This document shows positions 6,993 to 12,168 of a stretch of DNA of 12,168 bases, in pieces. Positions within the stretch are counted from its first letter, which is position 1; the number at the start of each line of letters is the position of its first letter. Source of the stretch: Bifidobacterium breve (GTDB lineage: Bacteria; Actinomycetota; Acidimicrobiia; IMCC26256; PALSA-555). The DNA is taken from contig CAMDCC010000064.1 of the NCBI GenBank assembly GCA_945889545.1, positions 1 to 12,168 of the forward strand, read 5' to 3'. A program made the translations under genes and the position numbers. The notes under the pieces were generated by a model. The model ran no database searches, had not been told where the DNA came from, and was given only the letters and a program-made list of their open reading frames with translations.

Positions 6993-7477
6993 TGACTCAG
7001 GCCACCAAGCCGCGCAATCCGCGCTTCAACCACGTCGCAATGAGCTTGCCACCGAGCTTGCTCGACACCGAGCACCGCGAGCTGATCACGACGTTCTACG
7101 ACGAGGTGTTCGGTTGGAAAGAGCTGCCGACGATGACCGAGGACAAGCATCGGCTCGTGCTGTCCTGCTACACGTACGAGCAGTTCGTCTTTCTCATCGC
7201 CGACGACCCGCCGATGTCGTGTGCGCGCCTCGACCACTACGGCATGTCGGTCGATACCGAAGCCGAGCTCGACGCGATGCTCGACCGGGCGAAGGCCTTC
7301 CAGAAGCGTGACGACCGAGTCGACATCATCGACAAGAAGACCGACGACCACGGGATGCTCGCCATCACCAGCATCTACGTCGGCTACTTGCTCCCGATGA
7401 TGGTCGAGGTGCAGTGGTGGGACTTCAAGGACGGCCACCCCTCCTTGGAGACCAACGCTTTGGAGACCAACGCTTGA
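6992..7477 (+). CDS. VOC (glyoxalase/dioxygenase-fold) protein
   Basis: A 161-residue single-unit VOC protein. It opens FNHVAMSL (12-19), with the expected first metal ligand His14, followed by the helix DTEHRELITTFYDEVFGW (25-42). A second ligand, His82, lies in LDHYGMSV, and a third, Glu139, in MMVEVQWW. This His/His/Glu set is that of metal-dependent VOC enzymes (glyoxalase, epimerase, extradiol dioxygenase), so it is probably catalytic. Which reaction cannot be said; an epimerase or lyase step on a sugar-derived intermediate would suit the neighbours. The start ATG 6992 has GGGGAG (6980-6985) six nt upstream and overlaps the dehydrogenase stop by one base. The last ten residues are an exact LETNA duplication caused by a 15-bp tandem repeat. 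Confidence 0.85.
   Translation: MTQATKPRNPRFNHVAMSLPPSLLDTEHRELITTFYDEVFGWKELPTMTEDKHRLVLSCYTYEQFVFLIADDPPMSCARLDHYGMSVDTEAELDAMLDRAKAFQKRDDRVDIIDKKTDDHGMLAITSIYVGYLLPMMVEVQWWDFKDGHPSLETNALETNA
7445..7474 (+). repeat. Perfect 15-bp tandem duplication at a gene junction
   Basis: Two identical, adjacent copies of TTGGAGACCAACGCT (7445-7459, 7460-7474) encode the repeated LETNA at the end of the VOC protein. Each copy holds GGAG, so the ribosome binding site for the downstream TTG at 7474 is present twice. As the unit is 15 bp, gain or loss keeps the reading frame. Confidence 0.9.
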
Positions 7478-8457
7478 CTTCATCGATTGCCTACGGCGCG
7501 TTCGCACCGCAGGGTTGGAAGCTCGAGTACACCGGTTGGAGCGCGGCCGATGCGTGGGCGCGCACCGTGGAGCTCTCGAAGCTCGCCGAACAGGTGGGCT
7601 ACGACCACCTCTGGGTATACGACCATGTCGAGACCGTGCCTCGTCGCGAGGCCACCCATGTGTTTGAAGCGTTTACCGCATTGGCAGCGCTCGCGCAGCA
7701 CACCGAGCGCATCAGGCTCGGGCAGCTCGTCACCTGTTCGTCGTACCGCAACGCAGGGTTGCTCGCGAAGGAAGCGGCTGGCGTCGACGTCATGTCCGGT
7801 GGCCGGCTGATCCTGGGACTCGGCGCGGGCTGGTACGAGCGCGAGTACGCGGCGTATGGATACCCGTACCTCTCGGCGCGTGAACGGCTACGAGTCCTCG
7901 AGGAGACGCTCATCGTGATCAAGCGGCTCTGGACCGAGGAGACGGTCACCTACGACGGTGAGCACCTGCACTTCGACGACGCGTACTGCGATCCGAAGCC
8001 CATCCAGCAGCTCCCGGAGATATGGGTCGGTGGTGGCGGTGAGAAGGTCACGTTGCGTATCGCGGCCGAGCATGCCGACAAGACGAACTGGCAGGTCGGG
8101 CTCGATCAGTTCGTGCACAAGTCGCAGGTGCTGCGCGAGCACTGCGATCGCGTGGGCCGCAACTTCGACAGCGTTGTGCGTACACACGGTCCCGATTGCC
8201 AACTCTTCGACACCGACAAGGATCTCCAGGCCTGGCTGCAGTCGCCTGGTGGTGGGAGCCTTTGGGGTCGGGACGAGGACGAGACCTATGTCCGCGACAA
8301 CTTTGTGGGCACCGTGGACCAGGTGGTCGAAAAGGTCCAGGGCTATGTCGACGCCGGGTGTGGCGAGTTCGTGCTGTGGTTCCGCGACTACCCGGCGAGC
8401 GAGAGCATGGAACGCTTCGCCAACGAGGTGATCCCTCGCATCGAGCCGGCCCGGTGA
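7474..8457 (+). CDS. LLM-class F420-dependent oxidoreductase
   Basis: A 327-residue luciferase-like monooxygenase-fold enzyme. Recognisable segments are AEQVGYDHLWVYDH (38-51), RIRLGQLVTCSSYRNAGLLAKE (79-100), DVMSGGRLILGLGAGWYEREYAAYGYP (105-131), and WVGGGGEKVTLRIAAEHAD (184-202), which resemble the Rv1855c-like F420-dependent group. These enzymes move hydride between coenzyme F420 and alcohol, imine or alkene substrates; cofactor use is inferred from family. The start is TTG 7474, overlapping the VOC stop as TTGA, with GGAG 8 nt upstream (7462-7465). An in-frame start at 7414 would overlap the VOC gene by 64 nt and add residues before the conserved strand. Its TGA overlaps the next GTG. 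Together with the zinc dehydrogenase it puts two redox steps in one operon. Confidence 0.92.
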   Translation: MTSSIAYGAFAPQGWKLEYTGWSAADAWARTVELSKLAEQVGYDHLWVYDHVETVPRREATHVFEAFTALAALAQHTERIRLGQLVTCSSYRNAGLLAKEAAGVDVMSGGRLILGLGAGWYEREYAAYGYPYLSARERLRVLEETLIVIKRLWTEETVTYDGEHLHFDDAYCDPKPIQQLPEIWVGGGGEKVTLRIAAEHADKTNWQVGLDQFVHKSQVLREHCDRVGRNFDSVVRTHGPDCQLFDTDKDLQAWLQSPGGGSLWGRDEDETYVRDNFVGTVDQVVEKVQGYVDAGCGEFVLWFRDYPASESMERFANEVIPRIEPAR

Positions 8458-9590
8458 CCGGCCTGGTCGGGCGCTTCGCCTCGAAGCCGTTCGTCCATCG
8501 TGATCTGAAGACTGCGGCGCTGCCGTGGGTCGTTGCGCGAGTGTTCGTGCTCGGCTCGCTCTGGATGTCGCGGTTCCTCGCCGACCACCTGCCCTCGGGT
8601 GGCCGCACCCGATTTCCTGCGGAAGGGCTCTTCACCTACGACGGCTACTGGTATCGAGCGATCGCCGAGCACGGCTACCTCGCGCTGCCGAAGGAGGGGT
8701 TGCGCTTCTTTCCGCTCTATCCGCTTCTTGGGCGTGGGTTGGGCGCGGTCTTCGCCGACCACACCGGCGTGGCGCTCGTGGTCATCGCAAACCTCGCCGC
8801 GCTCCTCATGGGCGCGGTGCTCCACCGCTTGGTGTTGCACGAGACGAAGGACCCGCAGCTCGCGTTGAGGTCAGCCTGGTTCGTCGCGGTGTTTCCCGCC
8901 GCGCTCGGTCTCGTGCTGGCGTACGCCGAATCACTCCTCATGCTCGCCGCGGTCGGGATGTTCCTCGCGCTCCGCAAGCAACGGTGGATCCCCGCGGCCG
9001 CGCTGGGTGTCGCGGCCGGTCTCGTGCGCCCGGTCGGCATCCTGCTCGTGGTCCCTGCGGCAATCGAGGCCGCGAGAGCGTGGAGCACCACTGCCGTGCG
9101 TGAGCGCGCGTCGCGCCTCACGGCCGTCGCCGCTCCCGCGGTCGGCACGGGTGCGTATCTCGCTTGGGTGTGGGCGGAGTACGACGACCCGCTTCTGCCG
9201 TTCAGTGTGCAGAACCGCCATGGTCTACGCGGCGGCTCGGTCGATCCGTTCAGTCATGTGATCGATTCGATCGGCGATCTGCTCGACGGCTCGCGCTTCG
9301 GCGCGGGCATGCACCTCGTGTGGATCGCAGTGTTCCTCGTGTTGATTGCCGTGCTCGCGCGTCGATTTCCTGCTTCGTACACGGCCTACTCGGGAGTCAC
9401 CCTGTTGCTCGGGCTCACGGCCGACAACATCAGCTCGTTCGACCGCTATGTGTTCAGCTCGTTCCCGTTCGTGCTCGGCATTGCGATCTTGACCGCCCGG
9501 CGAACCCACGAGCGGTTGGGGATTGCGCTCGCGAGCGGTGGGCTCGTGATCTACGCGATCCTCGCGTTTTTCCACCTGTACGTGCCGTAG
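8454..9590 (+). CDS. PIG-V-like GT-C mannosyltransferase (membrane)
   Basis: A 378-residue polytopic membrane protein resembling the bacterial branch of GPI mannosyltransferase PIG-V. The first outer loop has FTYDGYWYRAIAEHGY (60-75), with the family's Asp63 and Trp/Tyr set, followed by FFPLYPLLGR (85-94). Near the end is FDRYVFSSFPFVLG (329-342), the RY-FP block typical of the group. Such proteins use polyprenyl-phosphate mannose to extend lipid-linked glycans outside the membrane; donor and acceptor here are inferred. The start GTG 8454 overlaps the LLM stop (GTGA) and lacks a ribosome site, so it probably depends on coupling. In-frame codons upstream (open from 8196) lie wholly inside the LLM gene and are not used. 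It ends 9 nt from the stop of the convergent glycosyltransferase. An envelope enzyme at the tail of a redox operon is unusual. Confidence 0.85.
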   Translation: MTGLVGRFASKPFVHRDLKTAALPWVVARVFVLGSLWMSRFLADHLPSGGRTRFPAEGLFTYDGYWYRAIAEHGYLALPKEGLRFFPLYPLLGRGLGAVFADHTGVALVVIANLAALLMGAVLHRLVLHETKDPQLALRSAWFVAVFPAALGLVLAYAESLLMLAAVGMFLALRKQRWIPAAALGVAAGLVRPVGILLVVPAAIEAARAWSTTAVRERASRLTAVAAPAVGTGAYLAWVWAEYDDPLLPFSVQNRHGLRGGSVDPFSHVIDSIGDLLDGSRFGAGMHLVWIAVFLVLIAVLARRFPASYTAYSGVTLLLGLTADNISSFDRYVFSSFPFVLGIAILTARRTHERLGIALASGGLVIYAILAFFHLYVP

Positions 9591-9599
9591 CGCTGACCA

Positions 9600-11615
9600 T
9601 CAGAGGGCGCGTTTGGCGTGCTCCTCCTCCACCTCGACACTGATCGCGGCAGTCACATCCTTGCGGCGGGAGACGGGTCGGTCCTTGCGGTCGAAGTGCA
9701 CGCGGAACCCTCGAGCGGGCACGAGCAGCTCCGCGGTCCCGGTGTCGAGGACGCGGTACGAGATCTGTTGCTCGAGCAATGGGCGCTGCGCGGCTCGATC
9801 CGGGTCGGGGCCGGTCTGTACGCCGAACGCGATGTTGCTGAGCTTGCGTTGCAGTGCGCTGACATCCGGTCCCGATGCTGATGCTGATGCTGATGCTGAT
9901 GCTGATGCTGATGCTGAGGCCGCGGGCGCTTCGATCACCCAGTCGGTCTCGTAGGTCTCGCCTTTGCGCGAGTTGGAGTCGAGCACCCGCGTCTCGTAGT
10001 GGGTGCCGTCGCGCAAGTACGCCACGACTACTGGCTTTCCCGTGGTGTTCGTGATCGTGGTGTGTACGACGAAGGTGGATCCCTCGAACACCTCGATCGG
10101 CACCATTGTGATCTCCGGAATGGGCGGGTTCGTCGTTACGCCCGGCTTGACGTCGGTCGATTGGAAATATGGGGTACGCCCACTGCGACGCTCGATCAGC
10201 TCGAGGTTCTTGGGCCCGCGGTCCGCGGCGAAGAGCACGCGCCCCGAATCGAGATCGACCGGATTGCTCGAGAACGGGTTGAGGTGAAGCAGGTACGGAC
10301 CCGAGCGCTCTACGAACACCAGCGCCCGGGTGCCATCGGTTCCGGTGGTCTCGCGCCACGGCGCCTGCGCGTCGCTGAACCGCTTGTTGTCGTGGAGCTG
10401 GTTGAAGAGGAAAGGCACGGTGCCGAGGACGAGGACGACCGCGAGCGCGATGCCCCAACGCTCACGTCGGCGCCAGACGGCAACCAACCCGGACGCGATG
10501 AGGATGCTGATGGGGGCGAACAAGGGCACGTAATAGATGGGTCCGGTGAGACCGACTCGTGCGCCTGACAAGTAGATACCCCAGAAGATGAAGTACCCGA
10601 GCGGAAACGCCAACCCGATGGCCAAGAGCGCGATCACGCGTTTGTCGCGACGGCCGAACCAAAGCGCGCCTCCGGCAACGACCACGCTCAGGTAGCCCCC
10701 GAACAGGAACTGGGGGAGGTAGACGAGGTTGCGACCGGTTCCTCGAATGGCGCGCCACACGGTGAAGTTGATTGGCGTCCACAGCGGCATGATCCGTCGT
10801 ACGCCGAAGCCGAAGGTGTCGAGCGGGTCGGTCGCGGTGATCGGGAACTCCGTGAAGCTGCCGGTGATCTTGCGGTTGTACGCGAGCCCGAGTGCAAGGA
10901 AGGGGAGCAGCCCGGCGAGCACCCAAAGGCCGGATCGCACCAGCGACCGCACTTCGCTCCAGCGGGTGATCAAGAGATACACGCCGAACGGGAGCATCCA
11001 GAGCACTGCGTCGAACGGCCGGGTGAGGAAGATCACGCCAACCAGCGCACCGGCCACGACGAGGAGACCCACGCTCGATCGGCGCAAGCCCGCGAGCAAG
11101 GCGGTGCCAAACCAGAGGCCCAGGCCGAGCGAGAACAAGTAGCCGAGGTACAAGCCGCTCTGGACGATGAGGATCGGTGAAGCGGTCATGACCGCTGCGG
11201 CCACCAGGGCGATGCGGCGCTCGAATCCCAGCTCCAGCGCAAACGCGTAGGTGGCGGGGATCACCAGACCGGCGGCAAGGGCGACGGCGATTCCGGGCGA
11301 CCCGAACACGAAGTCGGCGAGCGCCAGCATGATGGGCCACCCCGGCGTGTATTGCGAGAAGAATGCGCCATCGCGCAACCCCGCGAGCCAGGGACGGAAG
11401 AACTCAGGCGCGCCGCCCGCGGGTGCTGTGAACTGACCTTCGCGAAGGAGCCGGGCTTGCCAGAGGTAGACGGGCTCGTCGCGGTTCCACGAGAGCGCCG
11501 CGAACACCTCGTGGCGCACGATGATCGACACCACGATTGCGATCGCGGTGAGCACGAGCAACAGCCAATGCCGGCCGAGCAGCGGCCGGACTCGGTGAAC
11601 TGCGCCACGTAGCAT
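9600..11615 (-). CDS. GT-C glycosyltransferase (PMT/ArnT, family 39-like) with C-terminal soluble domain
   Basis: A 671-residue protein. A first membrane helix (15-34) leads into an outer loop with NRDEPVYLWQARLLREG (44-60), the Asp-Glu motif of PMT/ArnT enzymes (46-47), then FFSQYTPGWPIMLALA (85-100), corresponding to the family's substrate-side loop. Many further hydrophobic segments follow to about residue 430. The last 240 residues form a beta-rich extracytoplasmic domain (SGPYLLHLNPF, VFEGSTFVVHTTITNTTGKPV), interrupted by a (Ser-Ala)7 linker near residues 567-581. The role would be transfer of a sugar from a polyprenyl-phosphate donor to an envelope glycan or protein. The start is ATG 11615, because the open frame further upstream (to 11786) runs antisense to conserved aftD-like sequence. 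TACTGT lies 5 nt before the ATG and no Shine-Dalgarno site is present, so a leaderless mRNA is likely. Stop faces the PIG-V-like stop. Confidence 0.85.
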   Translation of the reverse strand: MLRGAVHRVRPLLGRHWLLLVLTAIAIVVSIIVRHEVFAALSWNRDEPVYLWQARLLREGQFTAPAGGAPEFFRPWLAGLRDGAFFSQYTPGWPIMLALADFVFGSPGIAVALAAGLVIPATYAFALELGFERRIALVAAAVMTASPILIVQSGLYLGYLFSLGLGLWFGTALLAGLRRSSVGLLVVAGALVGVIFLTRPFDAVLWMLPFGVYLLITRWSEVRSLVRSGLWVLAGLLPFLALGLAYNRKITGSFTEFPITATDPLDTFGFGVRRIMPLWTPINFTVWRAIRGTGRNLVYLPQFLFGGYLSVVVAGGALWFGRRDKRVIALLAIGLAFPLGYFIFWGIYLSGARVGLTGPIYYVPLFAPISILIASGLVAVWRRRERWGIALAVVLVLGTVPFLFNQLHDNKRFSDAQAPWRETTGTDGTRALVFVERSGPYLLHLNPFSSNPVDLDSGRVLFAADRGPKNLELIERRSGRTPYFQSTDVKPGVTTNPPIPEITMVPIEVFEGSTFVVHTTITNTTGKPVVVAYLRDGTHYETRVLDSNSRKGETYETDWVIEAPAASASASASASASASASGPDVSALQRKLSNIAFGVQTGPDPDRAAQRPLLEQQISYRVLDTGTAELLVPARGFRVHFDRKDRPVSRRKDVTAAISVEVEEEHAKRAL
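9874..9915. repeat. Hexanucleotide microsatellite, seven copies, coding for (Ser-Ala)7
   Basis: Seven perfect copies of GATGCT on the plus strand (TCAGCA in the coding sense) encode alternating Ser-Ala in the C-terminal domain of the GT-C glycosyltransferase. A degraded unit, GAGGCC, follows at 9916-9921. The 6-bp unit means copy changes alter linker length by two residues without frameshift. Confidence 0.95.
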
Positions 11616-11626
11616 GCGGCACAGTA
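11610..11626. promoter_or_regulatory. Overlapping divergent -10 boxes between head-to-head starts
   Basis: Only 10 bp separate ATG 11615 (minus, GT-C enzyme) from ATG 11626 (plus, aftD-like). TAGCAT (11610-11615, plus) lies 10 nt before the plus ATG and overlaps the minus start codon. TACTGT (11626-11621, minus) lies 5 nt before the minus ATG and touches the plus start codon. Both fit TANNNT boxes of leaderless actinobacterial transcripts. No ribosome sites are seen for either gene. Confidence 0.45.
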
Positions 11627-12168
11627 TGGCGGTCGACCAGCTGATCGCGGCGCGCCCTGCCCCAGTTCGGCGCTTCGGAGCATCTCGTCGACGGTTCGAG
11701 CTCGCGTGCTTCGCGTTGCTCGCGTACGTTCCGTTCTTCGCATCGTCGCCGGGCAAGGTGAGTGGCGATACGAAGGCGTACCTCACCCTTGACCCTGGTC
11801 GGTTGCTGGAGCGCGCCCCCTATCTCTGGGACTCGCACGTGGGCATGGGCAGCGTCCCGCACCAGAACATCGGCTACCTGTTCCCGATGGGCCCGTACTT
11901 CTGGCTCATGGACCAGATCGGTGTGCCCGATTGGGTGGCGCAGCGCATCTGGATCGGCACGATCAGTCTCGCGGCTGTGCTCGGTGCTCGATGGCTGTTT
12001 GGGCTCTTGGGTGTTCGGCGAGTGGGCGCCATCGTCGGCGCACTCGTGTACATGCTCACGCCGTATCAACTCGCGTTCAGCGCGCGCACGTCGGTGCTGT
12101 TGCTGCCGTGGGCCGGTTTGCCGTGGCTGGTCGGACTCACGATCCGTGCGACGCGTCGTACGGGGTGG
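11626..12168 (+). CDS. aftD: AftD-like alpha-(1->3)-arabinofuranosyltransferase, N-terminal part (3' end outside window)
   Basis: The frame is open from ATG 11626 to the window end, 181 codons of what is normally a protein of well over 1000 residues. It begins with a short basic cytoplasmic segment and a hydrophobic helix (25-40). The first outer loop follows: GDTKAYLTLDPGRLLERA (47-64), with the Asp48 expected as GT-C catalytic acid, then LWDSHVGMGSVPHQNIGYLFPMGPYFWL (67-94) and VAQRIWIGT (104-112), a block characteristic of the DUF3367/AftD family. In mycobacteria AftD adds branching arabinofuranose to arabinogalactan and lipoarabinomannan from decaprenyl-phosphoryl arabinose; outside that group the acceptor is less certain. 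An in-frame ATG at 11614 could add four residues, but TAGCAT placement favours 11626. Family call is strong despite truncation. Confidence 0.85.
   Translation, partial: MAVDQLIAARPAPVRRFGASRRRFELACFALLAYVPFFASSPGKVSGDTKAYLTLDPGRLLERAPYLWDSHVGMGSVPHQNIGYLFPMGPYFWLMDQIGVPDWVAQRIWIGTISLAAVLGARWLFGLLGVRRVGAIVGALVYMLTPYQLAFSARTSVLLLPWAGLPWLVGLTIRATRRTGW

Noticed and set aside
8196..8453. Upstream extension of the PIG-V-like frame
   Set aside because: These codons are out of frame within the LLM gene and Arg/Gly-rich; the GTGA overlap at 8454 is the natural start.
9591..9599. Bidirectional terminator between convergent genes
   Set aside because: Only 9 nt separate the stops and I see no stem-loop with a T-run there; termination must occur within the opposing genes or by Rho.
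9874..9915. CRISPR-like array
   Set aside because: The units are 6 bp, contiguous and without spacers; it is a coding microsatellite.
11616..11786. N-terminal extension of the GT-C glycosyltransferase to 11786
   Set aside because: The extra 57 residues are polar, lie antisense to conserved aftD-like sequence, and precede the first membrane helix without similarity to the family.
11404..12069. Minus-strand open frame antisense to the aftD-like gene
   Set aside because: The plus-strand reading has the conserved AftD block; the antisense translation is low-complexity and motif-free.

Overview
This is a GC-rich, almost fully coding chromosomal window. It reads as an actinobacterium, most likely an Acidimicrobiia-like lineage. 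The evidence is an AftD-type arabinofuranosyltransferase N-terminus at the right edge, an F420-type LLM oxidoreductase, strong G/C bias, heavy use of GTG/TTG starts, and TANNNT boxes placed directly before start codons as in leaderless transcripts. This is inference from gene content. There are no rRNA, tRNA, IS or CRISPR features.

Left block, minus strand, read from right to left (5109 down to 1). The order is a secreted endonuclease/exonuclease/phosphatase-fold enzyme, a D-aminoacylase-type amidohydrolase, a multi-pass GT-C-like membrane protein, and the N-terminal 259 codons of a hydantoinase B/oxoprolinase protein that runs off the left edge. Gaps are 11 nt, 2 nt and a 4-nt GTGA overlap, so this looks like one transcript. 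The hydantoinase B gene carries a roughly 52-bp imperfect palindrome inside its 5' coding region.

Divergent intergenic region (5110-5213). It holds a tandem pair of nearly identical 16-bp units, a candidate operator, and a TACGCT box that suits a leaderless GTG start at 5214.

Middle block, plus strand (5214-9590). The order is an IolB/KduI-like cupin isomerase, a zinc-dependent medium-chain dehydrogenase, a VOC/glyoxalase-fold protein, an F420-type luciferase-like oxidoreductase and a PIG-V-like GT-C mannosyltransferase. The last four genes are linked by 1-nt or 4-nt overlaps. The first four genes suggest oxidation and isomerisation of a sugar or polyol-like compound; substrate and order of steps cannot be read from sequence. 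A perfect 15-bp tandem duplication lies at the VOC/LLM junction and duplicates the ribosome binding site.

Right block. A second large GT-C (PMT/ArnT-like) glycosyltransferase lies on the minus strand (11615-9600) and converges on the PIG-V-like gene with 9 nt between the stop codons. It contains a (Ser-Ala)7 linker encoded by seven perfect hexanucleotide repeats. Its start codon is 10 bp from the start of the divergent aftD-like gene (11626 to the window end), so the two promoters must lie within each other's gene starts. Four GT-C-type proteins in 12 kb point to cell-envelope glycan assembly, mixed in an unusual way with amide hydrolysis and redox metabolism.
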